Shown here piece after piece: positions 34,126 to 43,517 of a stretch of 64,000 nucleotides of DNA. The position numbers were made by a program, and so were the translations under genes. The notes beneath the pieces are model-generated. The model was not told the origin of the DNA and did not search any database. It worked only from the letters and a program-made list of their open reading frames with translations. The stretch is from Methylovirgula sp. HY1 (GTDB taxonomy: Bacteria; Pseudomonadota; Alphaproteobacteria; Rhizobiales; Beijerinckiaceae): the NCBI RefSeq assembly GCF_019343105.1, contig NZ_CP073764.1:1054001-1118000 (forward strand). The letters run 5' to 3'. Positions within the stretch are counted from its first letter, which is position 1; every line of letters starts with the position of its first letter.

Positions 34126-36738
34126 TCAGACGGTGCCGAGATCGAGTGGCGCGATCACGTCGTCAGTAACGCTGCCGAAATCATCCGCGATCGAGGCTGT
34201 ATCAGCGACATTGCCGAGATCGACGCTCGTGGCGCCGGCAAGCTGCATCGACTGATCTGGACTATTGCCGACGACCGTCATATTGGCCGCCGTCCCTGGC
34301 CAATTTTCCGGCGCTTGCGAAAAGCTGTCGAGATTGTTGATGACGAGCATCGTGCCGGCGATCTCGATCCCTTCCGAGAAGTCGCTGGTGACGGTGATGT
34401 TGGGATAGGGAACGATATAGGACTGGACATAATATGTGCCAATGCCTTGTGGCAACACGAAAGGCGGATGCGCGACATCGCCCCCGGCGCATTGCTGCGC
34501 TACCGCGATCGAGGCCCCGGTCTTGACCAGATAGCGCGGCGTTCCGCGCGGATCTGTGATCTCATCCCACGATAGATTGGCGAAGGGGCCAGCCCCGTAG
34601 GAGATGACGAGATTTTGCGGCGGTTCGAGTGGCGCCAGAAGCGGCGAGCCGGTGATTGTGTAGGGATAAGCGACGCATGCGTCGAGATCCTGCAGGCCCG
34701 CACCGAACGCATTGAAGCTCTGAAATTTGAGATAGACGGTCTCGCCAATCTGTGCCGGCTGGTAGGCGCGCTTGAAAATCTGATTATTCAGCGCCGCGAA
34801 GGTCGAACGGGCCGGGTGATCCGAAATGATCGAGTCAAAGGTGCCGCGTTGCAGAATGCCGAGCGCATAGTTGGATGCGCTCGTCAGTTGGGCATTTTGA
34901 TAGGCGACCACTTCGCCGGGCCCGGATGGAGCACCGACGAAACAAGCGGAGGCGCCCGACAGCATATCGCTCTGGCTCGCCGGGTTGAGTTCGCTATCCG
35001 ATTGGCTGAGGTCGACCGCGAGAACATGCGCCGAATCGACGGTTGGCAAACCAAAGTCGAAATTGCTCGCAACCGCCGGCAGATCTTGCGTGGTGACGCC
35101 CGTCGTCGCGGGCCCGTTGATCTTGCCGAGCTGCGTATAGGATGTTCCATCGGTCGAAAACCAAAGATAGCAGCCGCCCCATGTCTGTGCCACCTGGCCA
35201 GAGACGGCCGCATACAGGAACAGGCCGCCCGCCAGGCCATATGGCGGCTCGAATATGATCGGTGCATTCACGGGCGACGCCGGCACGTTGATCGAGATCG
35301 CCGAAGATGTCTTGCTCTGCACTGGATAAGCCACAGCGTGTGCGACGCCTGCTGGGAACTCTTCCGCCGTAAAGGTGAGAATTCCGTCAGTCCCCTCCTC
35401 GACATCCGTGATGCGAACCGGTGTGTTGACGAGGCCGAGATTGGCGTCCGTCAGCGTAACGAGATCCATCGGCTCGAGCAGGCAATATTCCCATGAACAT
35501 TTCCAAGTGAAATGCTTCCGGATATAAAGCCCGCGCTGCAGGATGAGCTGCGCCGAGGTCTGCGCTATCGTCGGGTCGCAAATTTCATGCGCGGTAACGG
35601 TAGGCGCGATGCGCAACTGATATTCTTCGATCGCATTTTGGTCCCAGGCCGCGACCGGCGTCGCATCATAAAAATTGGTCCGCTGATAGATCTCCAGATA
35701 TTGCATATTGTAGGCGGCATAGGGATCGATGCGCGACACCTGCACCGGATCGACGTTGCCCGAATGGATATAATCGTCATCGGTCAGATTATAGACCGGC
35801 GTGACATTCGGAACGAATGTACAGGTGCCGATTTGGACGGCCGGCGTCACCACATAAGCAAACGCGATCGATGTCGTATAGGTGCCAAATCCTATATTGC
35901 CGCTATTTGGCTGAAAGACCGGCCCCGTCTGTTCGGTATCGCCATACGGGATAAATTTCAGGACGCCGCTCGACCAGACGGCCGCGATATTCATCAATTG
36001 CAGCCAACGGGCCAGGATCGAGCTTGCCGGCTCCTGGCTGACGATGGCTGGCGAGAAAGCGAGGCCGATCGCCCTGCAATAGGACTGGAAAGATGGGTCT
36101 CCGCCGCTTCCAAACAGCGTCGCCTGATCTATGCTAGCGCCCGGAAAGCCGACGCCATATTGCGGATTGGTCAGAAAGTCCCAAACCACTTGCGCCGGGT
36201 CGGCGTCATTGCCGTTGAATCCACTGTCGGCAAGAACGCCCAAGAGCTCAAACGAATATGAGCTAAGCGTAGCCGACGAGCCGAGATCGATGGCATAATC
36301 GGCGACATAGGCAGTTCCCCCGTAAGACAGCGCCTGGCTTGGAAACGCGCTTTCGAGATAGTTCCAAGGCGTCTGCGGCGTGGTGCCGGGAAAGAACTGC
36401 TGACCCCGCATCGACAAGACATAATCGAGGCCGGTGATGGTCGTGTTTTCCCACACCGAACGAACCGCGGTGATTGGTCCTTCGCAAAGGCCAAAGATGA
36501 CGGCGGCACTATAGTCGTTTGGCGCCTGCCCCTTACTGGGCCGCATCGCGCCGCCTTTGTTGCCTCCCGATTGTTTACCACCGGCATAATAGGCCTGGAA
36601 ATTCCCCGTCCAGAGAGCATTCGGCGCAATCTTCGTGATCCCGTAGACTATCGGGATCGGGATCGCACCGCTTGATGTCTGGAACTGGAGCCCCGTATAG
36701 GTCGGGGTTGTCGCGACATAGGGATGGAAGAAGCTCAT
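34126..36738 (-). CDS. Tail tip/host-specificity protein (GTA gp13/J-like)
   Basis: An 870-residue tail hub protein. Features include an N-terminal barrel (GAIPIPIVYGITKIAPNALW), the membrane-engaging middle (IFGLCEGPITAVRSVWENTT, NPQYGVGFPGASIDQATLF), PASSILARWLQLMNIAAVW and fibronectin-like C-terminal segments (EPPQNLVISYGAGPFANLSW). It is typical of tip proteins in GTA-like and siphovirus tails. It should form the base of the tail to which the variable protein and fibres attach. Confidence 0.85.
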   Translation of the reverse strand: MSFFHPYVATTPTYTGLQFQTSSGAIPIPIVYGITKIAPNALWTGNFQAYYAGGKQSGGNKGGAMRPSKGQAPNDYSAAVIFGLCEGPITAVRSVWENTTITGLDYVLSMRGQQFFPGTTPQTPWNYLESAFPSQALSYGGTAYVADYAIDLGSSATLSSYSFELLGVLADSGFNGNDADPAQVVWDFLTNPQYGVGFPGASIDQATLFGSGGDPSFQSYCRAIGLAFSPAIVSQEPASSILARWLQLMNIAAVWSSGVLKFIPYGDTEQTGPVFQPNSGNIGFGTYTTSIAFAYVVTPAVQIGTCTFVPNVTPVYNLTDDDYIHSGNVDPVQVSRIDPYAAYNMQYLEIYQRTNFYDATPVAAWDQNAIEEYQLRIAPTVTAHEICDPTIAQTSAQLILQRGLYIRKHFTWKCSWEYCLLEPMDLVTLTDANLGLVNTPVRITDVEEGTDGILTFTAEEFPAGVAHAVAYPVQSKTSSAISINVPASPVNAPIIFEPPYGLAGGLFLYAAVSGQVAQTWGGCYLWFSTDGTSYTQLGKINGPATTGVTTQDLPAVASNFDFGLPTVDSAHVLAVDLSQSDSELNPASQSDMLSGASACFVGAPSGPGEVVAYQNAQLTSASNYALGILQRGTFDSIISDHPARSTFAALNNQIFKRAYQPAQIGETVYLKFQSFNAFGAGLQDLDACVAYPYTITGSPLLAPLEPPQNLVISYGAGPFANLSWDEITDPRGTPRYLVKTGASIAVAQQCAGGDVAHPPFVLPQGIGTYYVQSYIVPYPNITVTSDFSEGIEIAGTMLVINNLDSFSQAPENWPGTAANMTVVGNSPDQSMQLAGATSVDLGNVADTASIADDFGSVTDDVIAPLDLGTV

Positions 36739-36760
36739 TTTTGTCTAGCTTCTCGCTTGC

Positions 36761-37216
36761 CTATTTCGGGACCGATTTCCAATAGCTGAACAATTTTGCA
36801 GCACGATCGGGATGCGATAATTTCAAGCTACGCGACAGGTCTTCTTCGACGACTTGTTTGCACGGCCAATAGGCATGTACGAAGCGCAGCGGTGCAGCGT
36901 TCGTCACGATGCCGCCATGGCTGTAGCAACGGCCATAGCGAAACACGATGACATCGCCGGGGGCACCCTCTTGCGTCTCGGCACAGCGATCGAAGACGAA
37001 GCCGAGATAGCGTTCGTCGCCGCGATGCAAATGCCAGTCGGGTGGATAAGGTCTTGGATCAAACGGCGCGCAAAGGCCGGTGTCGACGAAGCAGCGGATC
37101 AAGAGCATCCCGCAATCGACCCCGACGCCTTTGATGTCGGCACAATTATGATAGGGCGTCCCGATCCAGGACCGCGCTTCGGCGACGACAGCGGCGCGTT
37201 GTTCGGCTTCGGTCAT
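36761..37216 (-). CDS. NlpC/P60-like tail peptidase
   Basis: A 151-residue cysteine peptidase-family protein. The motif VGVDCGMLLIRCFVDTG holds the nucleophile Cys, and the His is in GRCYSHGGIVTN. The N-terminal EAEQRAAVVAEARSWIGTPY matches the GTA gp14-type peptidase. Such proteins digest peptidoglycan during DNA entry. The start at 37216 (MTEAEQ) is chosen over one at 37345 because it begins the conserved fold. Confidence 0.88.
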   Translation of the reverse strand: MTEAEQRAAVVAEARSWIGTPYHNCADIKGVGVDCGMLLIRCFVDTGLCAPFDPRPYPPDWHLHRGDERYLGFVFDRCAETQEGAPGDVIVFRYGRCYSHGGIVTNAAPLRFVHAYWPCKQVVEEDLSRSLKLSHPDRAAKLFSYWKSVPK

Positions 37217-37223
37217 ATTTACC

Positions 37224-38105
37224 TCAAGCCGCGAAGACCGGCGGCGGCACGAAGGGAAAGCCACGAAAGTTCGGGAGATTGTTGAACTTCGATTGGCACG
37301 CCGCCATCGTGTGGTCGCAGCCGAAATAGGCGGTGAATGTATCACCTGGTTGGGGCACGTTCTGCAGCGGATAGGCCAAACTGATGTACGGCGCCGTAGC
37401 GCTCTTGACCGTCACCGATTTGGCGGCATTCGCGCCCCCGGTCCAAATCAGACGTCCCTGCGCGAGCGCGTCCGAAAGCCCCCCTGTCGCGACAACCACC
37501 ACAGAGTTCGATGATCCGGCTCCAACCTCGCCATAGAACGCAAAATTTGCGCGATTGAGGCCGCAGCCCGCGTCATAAAGAACGTGCTGGCAGCTCGGCG
37601 CATAGAGATTGCGCGGCATTTTGATGTCGAGCAACACAAGGTCAGAATTGACCGTGAGTTGGGCACTCGTACGGCCGATCGTGTCGATCGTTCCTACCCG
37701 ACCCTTGAACAGGATCACGCTGCCGATCGGTGCGGGAGGCCACGGCGGACCGGGTGTGCAAAAAACCCGTTCGCGCTGGATCTCGGCGCCGTCAAAGACG
37801 CCATTGGCAAGCGCTTGCAGAAAAGGAACGCCCTCGACCGTATCGGTCGGCCTGCCCGCGATCGTGATCTTCTGCTGATCGACATCGAGGCCGACAGAGC
37901 ATTTGTAATGCAGCCCGTCGACAAGGATCGAGTCGGCCAAAAAGACGAAGCCGTTCCAGGTGATCGATATGTCGAAATTGGTGTAGGTGAGCACCGTTCC
38001 GTTGAGCAGCGTGAAGGTAAAGCAATCGGCCATCAACAAGGTGGAATCGCTTTGCGCCCGCACCGTGTTCAGATAGGCGATGAGAGCCGGCGAAGCGGAT
38101 TTCAT
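37224..38105 (-). CDS. DUF2163-family tail protein (phage BR0599-like domain)
   Basis: A 293-residue protein. The N-terminal fold (LIAYLNTVRAQSDSTLLMAD, TFTLLNGTVLTYTNFDISIT) and a C-terminal cysteine cluster (YFGCDHTMAACQSKFNNLPN) are the marks of the DUF2163/BR0599 tail family (Rhodobacter GTA gp13-type). The ATG at 38105 overlaps the upstream gene's stop. It is part of the tail-hub module. Confidence 0.88.
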   Translation of the reverse strand: MKSASPALIAYLNTVRAQSDSTLLMADCFTFTLLNGTVLTYTNFDISITWNGFVFLADSILVDGLHYKCSVGLDVDQQKITIAGRPTDTVEGVPFLQALANGVFDGAEIQRERVFCTPGPPWPPAPIGSVILFKGRVGTIDTIGRTSAQLTVNSDLVLLDIKMPRNLYAPSCQHVLYDAGCGLNRANFAFYGEVGAGSSNSVVVVATGGLSDALAQGRLIWTGGANAAKSVTVKSATAPYISLAYPLQNVPQPGDTFTAYFGCDHTMAACQSKFNNLPNFRGFPFVPPPVFAA

Positions 38106-38716
38106 GGTTTCACGCTCCTGAACTTCAGGCTGTCGACCTTCCAAAGGCCTGACATGAAATTGTCGAAATCCTCTTGATCGGCGAGAAAGCGGCAGACGAA
38201 GGCATAGGTGAAATCGGCGGTGATGAGATCGCCGGAAGCGGGCGCGGTCGCAAAATTCAAGGTGTTCGGTTCCGTCACGCTCCATCCCGAGGCGCTTTGG
38301 ACGACGCCGTTCAGATAGACGGCTGTCATATCGGTCACCCATCCGACCGGTTCCCCCCAGCCGCCGAGGCTGCGCAACACCGTGAACGATGTCGTTGTTC
38401 CATCGCCCTCCCCAAGCCCCTGAGCGCTCGCCACGCTGTCGGTCGGGTCCGTATAGAGAAATGTCCCGAATTGGCCTTGGACCGACAGGTAGAGCCCCAT
38501 GAGGCGCTGCAATGACCGCGCCATCAGGTTTGGAAAATTACCGTTTGAATCGAGCCCGTTGAAGGTCAGCTCGAATTCGTAAAGCGTATAGGCATAGAGC
38601 GATTGGCGCACCTCGCGGCCCGATACGTGCGAGGCAATCCTGGTCGAAAAGGTGGGGCGCTTATGAACCGACCATCCTTGGCCCGGGAGAATTGGAAAGT
38701 TCGGCGGCGTCGTCAT
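38102..38716 (-). CDS. DUF2460-family distal tail protein
   Basis: A 204-residue protein. Residues FPILPGQGWSVHKRPTFSTR, LYAYTLYEFELTFNGLDSNG and MARSLQRLMGLYLSVQGQFG identify the DUF2460/GTA gp12 type. It forms the ring between the tail tube and hub. The ATG shares its A with the stop of the tape-measure gene (TGATG). The C-terminus ends with LADQEDFDNFMSGLWKVDSL. Confidence 0.9.
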   Translation of the reverse strand: MTTPPNFPILPGQGWSVHKRPTFSTRIASHVSGREVRQSLYAYTLYEFELTFNGLDSNGNFPNLMARSLQRLMGLYLSVQGQFGTFLYTDPTDSVASAQGLGEGDGTTTSFTVLRSLGGWGEPVGWVTDMTAVYLNGVVQSASGWSVTEPNTLNFATAPASGDLITADFTYAFVCRFLADQEDFDNFMSGLWKVDSLKFRSVKP

Positions 38717-41379
38717 CAGACCGCGCCGCCGGTAAATGCGCCGCGCCGGTGCTGCTGCTGCAGGATCTTGACCAGCGTGTCGGCGTTGGCCCGCAAATCC
38801 TCGGCCGTCGTGCTGCCGTGTTGATGATAATTGACGGTCGGCGAAAAATGATTGTGAACGGCGCCTCCGGCAGGTCCGCCATTCGCCATGAGGCTTTGCG
38901 CCCATGGCGTATGAGCGGCGGGCACAACCATCTCGCCTTGGTGAAGCTGAGCTAGTTGGTCGCTTGGGATCTGCCAGGAGCCGTCGGCATAAATGCCGCC
39001 AAGCACGGTCGCGGCCCCGGCTGCGGCGGGCCCTGCCGCAGCGGGTCCCATGACCGGCGCGAGAAAGCCGAAGATGCCGGCAAAGACGGCCTTGGCGTCG
39101 ATCATCACTTGCTGCAGCACGGATTGTGCCGCAATTGCAGCGCTGGCCATACCGGCCGCGGCATCGGACCCGGTGCGGACGCTATTGCCCATGATTGTCG
39201 CCGCGGTCTTGGCAGTTTCAGAAGCGAGCCAGTCGGCGACCTTGGTGATGTTGGTCGCGATCTCGTCCTGGATCATCATGAGCAGGATCTTACGCACTTG
39301 CATACGAAAGGTCTCGTGTCCGGCGATCATCCCCATGATGCTTTCCGATACCGAATTGCCGATCCTCTCGAACGCCTTTTTATATTCGTTGGTGATTTCG
39401 ACGGTCACCTGTTGGGTTACTTTCAGCCGCTCGGCCGCCGCCTGAGAATCCACTTGCGCGAGCTGATTGGTCGCGGCGCGATACTGGGCGGTCCCATCGT
39501 CCCAAATGCCCTGGAGCGCTCCATAGTGGGCCTTCTCGACCGCTAATTGCTCCGCGAGAGCCGCGGTCAATTGCGCCAATTCCTGCTGATGCGATATAGC
39601 ACCTTCGGCCTCCTCGCGCTTGATCAGCGTGATACGCGCTTGAGACTGGTTTTGCGCGATGGAAAATGCCTGATTTTCCTTATCGGCCTGATCCTGCTCG
39701 GTCTCCGCGTCGACGGCTTTTTGCGCGTTGGCGACGGCAACAGCGGCCTCGATCCGTTGCTGCGAGCCTGCCGCATAGACTTTTGCGACGGCTGCAGCAT
39801 TTGCTTTTGCTTCTGCCAGGTTATTGGCAGCGTCGCTGCCTTGCGCGCCGGCACCCGCGAGGCTGTTTTTTGCGCGCGCAAGATCCAATTCCTGCATACG
39901 GACCGAGAGTGTGGCTTGCGCCGCCTTGGTCTCGGCTTGGGTCAATTCCACAGATTTTGCTTGCGGCCCGAGCGCGGCTTTAAGTTGAGCGACCTCATCG
40001 GCCGCGGCTTGCGCCTTGGCCCGCGCATCGCGGAGCGAATCTTGGCCATGCGCCGACGTATCATTTGCTGAGGACAGATCGATCAATTGGCTCGGCGTCC
40101 CTCCACGCTGCTGATTTGTCAGCGTGACGAGCTTTTGTTCGAGCTGGGCAATCACCTCATTGGTTTTTTGAGCATCTTCACGCATCCCGGCGGTAAGGCT
40201 GGGCGCCGTCTGCAGATCCATCAGATGCGATTTCAGCTCTTGGATCTTGGTCTCGCTGTCCTCAATCTGCGCGGTGAGAGGATTCGCTCCAGCAACCACG
40301 CGGCCCGCGACTTCGGCGCGCTGTTCCGGCGTCTGCGGCCGCGTTGCCTCGGCCGCGATTTGCGCACGGCGCGCGACGAGATTGGCTGCCAACGCATCGG
40401 TCTGCTCGCGCAGCTTCTCCGTGGTGAGTTCGGTGTGGATGTCGAAGCCGCCCTCGGCAGCGCCGGCTTCGGCGACCGCCTCAGACCAGCTGCGCTGTTT
40501 GGCGGTCAATTCCGCCAGTTGATTGCCGCTTTGTTGATAGCGATCAAGCATGATCGCCATAATCGCGGCAATCGCCTGATTCTGGTTGCCGCTGCGCGCT
40601 ACAGCCTCGGCATGGGCGATCTCGGCCTGCGTCGCGTTTGGAAGCGTGGTGACGAATTGCTTGATCTTTTCGAGCGGCTGATCGAGCGTCGTCGACAATT
40701 GCCGCATCGCATCCGGCACCGTCTGTCCCGAGGCCGCGGCATAGGCCGGCAGAATGTCGATGACGAGCTGCTCGAGCGAATGCGAATAATTATGGATCGA
40801 ACCGATTGTCGCCTGCAGGGCCATGGCCTGGTCGGCCGAAACGCCTTGGATCTTTTCGAGCTGATGGAGAAACCGCGCTGTACCTTCTCCAGCATACGTC
40901 GCGCCCTTTTCGATCTTATCGAGATTGCCGGCGAAGGCCTCGGCGCTTGCCACAGCGAGGATGCGCCGGTTCGCTTCGTCGACGGCATTCGCGAGCGCAA
41001 TAAAGCCGATGACGGCGCCGGCGGCGCCGAGACCGAGACCGACGAAGATGCTGCGCGCCAAGAGCGCTTGCGCGCTGGCTTCCCCCGTCGCTTTAGCCGC
41101 GTTGAGAATCTGAGTGCCGAGCGCCCCAAAATTGCCGGACCTGACATTCTGGCCCGCTTCGAAAGCGTCGAAGTTTTTCGAAAAGATACTGACCGTCGCG
41201 GCCGCGACCGTCAATTCGGCCGAGACTTTAGCTGCGTCCTCGGCGATCGCCGTGAAGCCCAGATTGTCGTTCAGCCCCTTCAGGCTGTTGCCGAATTTCG
41301 CGTTCTCCGCCGCCGCGCGCTGAATCCCGGCAGCATATTCCGAGATGTCAGCTCCAAATCTCACGACGACAGATGACAT
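38716..41379 (-). CDS. Tail tape-measure protein
   Basis: An 887-residue protein that sets tail length. It begins VVVRFGADISEYAAGIQRAA, a typical tape-measure N-terminus, and has long coiled-coil runs (residues 330 to 640, with EIAQLKAALG- and EAKANAAAVAKVYAAG-type helices). Hydrophobic segments occur at about 115-135 (VGLGLGAAGAVIGFIALANA) and 770-810. Alanine, glutamine and glutamate are abundant. By the usual 1.5 angstrom per residue rule, a tail of about 130 nm is expected; this is inference. Confidence 0.92.
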   Translation of the reverse strand: MSSVVVRFGADISEYAAGIQRAAAENAKFGNSLKGLNDNLGFTAIAEDAAKVSAELTVAAATVSIFSKNFDAFEAGQNVRSGNFGALGTQILNAAKATGEASAQALLARSIFVGLGLGAAGAVIGFIALANAVDEANRRILAVASAEAFAGNLDKIEKGATYAGEGTARFLHQLEKIQGVSADQAMALQATIGSIHNYSHSLEQLVIDILPAYAAASGQTVPDAMRQLSTTLDQPLEKIKQFVTTLPNATQAEIAHAEAVARSGNQNQAIAAIMAIMLDRYQQSGNQLAELTAKQRSWSEAVAEAGAAEGGFDIHTELTTEKLREQTDALAANLVARRAQIAAEATRPQTPEQRAEVAGRVVAGANPLTAQIEDSETKIQELKSHLMDLQTAPSLTAGMREDAQKTNEVIAQLEQKLVTLTNQQRGGTPSQLIDLSSANDTSAHGQDSLRDARAKAQAAADEVAQLKAALGPQAKSVELTQAETKAAQATLSVRMQELDLARAKNSLAGAGAQGSDAANNLAEAKANAAAVAKVYAAGSQQRIEAAVAVANAQKAVDAETEQDQADKENQAFSIAQNQSQARITLIKREEAEGAISHQQELAQLTAALAEQLAVEKAHYGALQGIWDDGTAQYRAATNQLAQVDSQAAAERLKVTQQVTVEITNEYKKAFERIGNSVSESIMGMIAGHETFRMQVRKILLMMIQDEIATNITKVADWLASETAKTAATIMGNSVRTGSDAAAGMASAAIAAQSVLQQVMIDAKAVFAGIFGFLAPVMGPAAAGPAAAGAATVLGGIYADGSWQIPSDQLAQLHQGEMVVPAAHTPWAQSLMANGGPAGGAVHNHFSPTVNYHQHGSTTAEDLRANADTLVKILQQQHRRGAFTGGAV

Positions 41380-41382
41380 GAG

Positions 41383-41664
41383 TTAGGCCTTTTTCGCGCG
41401 CGCCTTGGCGATGTCTCTGTTGGCGATAGCTTCGAGCTCGGCAAACGACAGATAGCCTGGCGCCGGTTTGCGGGCCTTGAAGACTTCGATCGCCTTCGCT
41501 TCCTCTGCTTCAGTCAATTCCGGCGGCGTAATCTTTACGCCATGGAGTGCCATCAGCAAAACATTCAGCGGCGGATAGACGGTCCAGTAATCAAACTGTT
41601 GCTCAACGACCCACCATTCGGTCGCGTCGATCTCTTCCGTCGTGAGATGCAACCCGTCGCGCAA
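41383..41664 (-). CDS. Tail assembly chaperone, T part (GTA gp10-like)
   Basis: A 93-residue protein read from a TTG at 41664; the frame is open back to 41724. Conserved-looking features are EIDATEWWVVEQQFDYWTVY and ELTEAEEAKAIEVFKARKP. It most likely is made as a -1 frameshift extension of the upstream gene rather than alone, since no ribosome binding site precedes the TTG. It helps assemble the tail around the tape measure. Confidence 0.7.
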   Translation of the reverse strand: MRDGLHLTTEEIDATEWWVVEQQFDYWTVYPPLNVLLMALHGVKITPPELTEAEEAKAIEVFKARKPAPGYLSFAELEAIANRDIAKARAKKA

Positions 41665-41690
41665 GCGGCCGTAGATAAAGGTCCAGGGAT

Positions 41691-42011
41691 CTAGACCGTC
41701 GTCTCGGCCGCTAAGGCTTCCCCCTCAGGGGAACCCTTCAAATAACCGCCGAAATTCAAGATTTGATGCACGGCGACGCGCAATTCGGCGATATCGCCGA
41801 GCTCCATCTCGGCATCATCCGCGACGGCCTCTGCGTGGTCCCGGCGCAGCACAATCGTAATGATCAAAAGGTGCCATTCGACCCAGGTCGCGTAGACATT
41901 TTCCTTGGCTTTCGCAAGTACTAAGGAAATATCTTGATGTTGCTTTACGGTCAGAGGCTTGATCTTATACTCAGTATCTCCGAGCGTCACAGAAATTGGG
42001 TCGGGACGCAT
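41691..42011 (-). CDS. Tail assembly chaperone, G part
   Basis: A 106-residue protein (SVTLGDTEYKIKPLTVKQHQ, VYATWVEWHLLIITIVLRRD). It is positioned between the tail tube and tape-measure genes, like lambda gpG. Its end overlaps the T frame in the -1 register for 34 bases. It begins one base into the tail tube gene's stop region. The identity is by position and layout. Confidence 0.75.
   Translation of the reverse strand: MRPDPISVTLGDTEYKIKPLTVKQHQDISLVLAKAKENVYATWVEWHLLIITIVLRRDHAEAVADDAEMELGDIAELRVAVHQILNFGGYLKGSPEGEALAAETTV
41715..41724 (-). promoter_or_regulatory. Candidate -1 ribosomal frameshift site
   Basis: On the minus strand GGGGGAAGCC occurs inside the 34-base overlap (41691-41724). 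The G-run allows P-site tRNA slippage by one base; the second codon fits less well than in canonical X-XXY-YYZ heptamers. Only a -1 shift joins the two frames, as in the lambda G/GT pair. Confidence 0.45.
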
Positions 42012-42751
42012 TATGAGATCTCCGGGAAGACCAGGATGCCGAGGACGTCGGCCGCATTGACCGATGCCTCGAAAGTTAATTCCGGCATCATGAAATCTTC
42101 GAGCTTAGCCGCCAGCGTGATCCCTTCGCCTGTGCATGCATAAAGGCGCATGACGAAAGCTTTGCCTTTCCGCGACGTATAATAATCGAGCTGAAACGTC
42201 GGATTTTCGCCGAGAAGCTGATTGTTGATGATCAGCTGCTGCCCGGTTGTAACCGTTGACGTATAGGTGATTGCGACCCCGAGGCCGGTGTCGGCCGCGG
42301 CGAAAGTGTAGGTCCCGGCCGATTCAGAATATTGGCCCACCGTCGGCCCAGTTGCCACCTTGGTCAGCGGCAGCCCGGTCGCGACATAGATGACGCCGAG
42401 ATCCTGATCGAAGGTCGCAGAATTTGTGACCGGAACGGTCCACGGCGTCGCGGCGGGGATTGCATGCTGCTCGCCGGGATTCCATTGGAAGCCGCCGCTG
42501 GTAAAATTCTGGCCAAAAAAGACCGTGTTCCAGGCGATACCACTAATCAGAGCGCTCGTCGCTTTGCCGGTCACTTTGACGGTGCCACGCGCTTGATCGA
42601 GCGGATAGATCTCCTGGCCGTAAAGATCTTTGAGCGACCCTTTGAAATCCAGCGAGAGGGCATTTGCCTTGCCGATATTGATCGGCGTGCCATTTGCGAC
42701 GTCGGTGCGCGTGACTATAAGAACGCCAGGCCCGAAGGCGGTCTGCGTCAT
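42011..42751 (-). CDS. Major tail tube protein
   Basis: A 246-residue protein. N-terminal residues FGPGVLIVTRTDVANGTPIN and SLDFKGSLKDLYGQEIYPLD and C-terminal LEDFMMPELTFEASVNAADV fit a tail tube protein in position and composition (beta-rich, Gly/Thr rich). It is followed by the chaperone pair and tape measure, as in siphoviruses. A central segment (about 95-165) may be an Ig-like insertion. The identity rests on layout and partial recognition. Confidence 0.82.
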   Translation of the reverse strand: MTQTAFGPGVLIVTRTDVANGTPINIGKANALSLDFKGSLKDLYGQEIYPLDQARGTVKVTGKATSALISGIAWNTVFFGQNFTSGGFQWNPGEQHAIPAATPWTVPVTNSATFDQDLGVIYVATGLPLTKVATGPTVGQYSESAGTYTFAAADTGLGVAITYTSTVTTGQQLIINNQLLGENPTFQLDYYTSRKGKAFVMRLYACTGEGITLAAKLEDFMMPELTFEASVNAADVLGILVFPEIS

Positions 42752-42788
42752 AATCTTGATCCTTCTCTTCGAGCGCCTTGGGGCTCAT

Positions 42789-43043
42789 TTATGGGAGTGT
42801 GGCGAGACGCCGCTTGAGGTCTTGCGTCGCGGTATAGACGAGGTTCCAGGACGCGGTATCGTTGCCAAGCCGCGTGCCCAGAAAGCTATCCGTGAACCAG
42901 CGATCGACAAGTGAATTAACCACCGGCGATGAAAACTTCGCAGCCTCGGCATGCGCTGCTTCGGCTTCCAGCTGCTTCTCAGTGACCCCTAAGGCCTGCT
43001 CAGCATCCGTCATTTCAGTCATCGGCTTTTCCTCATATGCCAT
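42789..43043 (-). CDS. Small phage protein, unknown
   Basis: An 84-residue acidic protein (EMTDAEQALGVTEKQLEAEA). It overlaps the 3' end of the upstream gene by 11 bases; a second possible ATG at 43022 would shorten the overlap. No family is recognised. It sits between head-tail connector and tail tube genes, so a role in assembly is plausible. Confidence 0.55.
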   Translation of the reverse strand: MAYEEKPMTEMTDAEQALGVTEKQLEAEAAHAEAAKFSSPVVNSLVDRWFTDSFLGTRLGNDTASWNLVYTATQDLKRRLATLP

Positions 43044-43470
43044 CGAGCACGAGCTTGATTGGAACCAACGCGAGGCTCTTCCCGGTTACGTCGCCAGGCG
43101 CGCGGATCACCTTGCCTTCGATTTCAGCGACAAAGACGAGTCCCCCAAGCGTGCACCGGTCGCTTTGAAAATCGTCCGGGACCAAAGCCTGATCGATCGC
43201 GTCGAGCGCGTTGTTGAGCTGCTGATCCGGGATCGCATTTTCGTCGCTACCGCAATCGAAATAGACGAGAGCTTTCAGCATCATTGTGCGTATAGGCTGT
43301 GACGGCGCCGGCTGAACATAGATTTCAGAATCGCCAACGAGAACGAGCGCCGGCGTCTGTGCCGGCGTGAAATTTTCCGGCGCCCGATTACGACGCGTCG
43401 AGGTCACGAAGGCACCAGATTGCGTCAGGCGTGCGAAAAGCGCGGCGACAGCCTGTTCCCGACTGATCAT
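43033..43470 (-). CDS. Tail terminator/completion-type protein
   Basis: A 145-residue protein (QAVAALFARLTQSGAFVTST, PALVLVGDSEIYVQPAPS). By position, after the HK97 gp10-like gene and before the tail tube, it corresponds to a tail terminator (lambda gpU type). The ATG at 43470 has GAGG about 5 bases upstream. The fold is inferred from layout. Confidence 0.7.
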   Translation of the reverse strand: MISREQAVAALFARLTQSGAFVTSTRRNRAPENFTPAQTPALVLVGDSEIYVQPAPSQPIRTMMLKALVYFDCGSDENAIPDQQLNNALDAIDQALVPDDFQSDRCTLGGLVFVAEIEGKVIRAPGDVTGKSLALVPIKLVLDGI

Positions 43471-43517
43471 AAAGACCTCACCCAAGCGCTAGAATGCGAC
43501 CCACGCAAACGCGCCCT

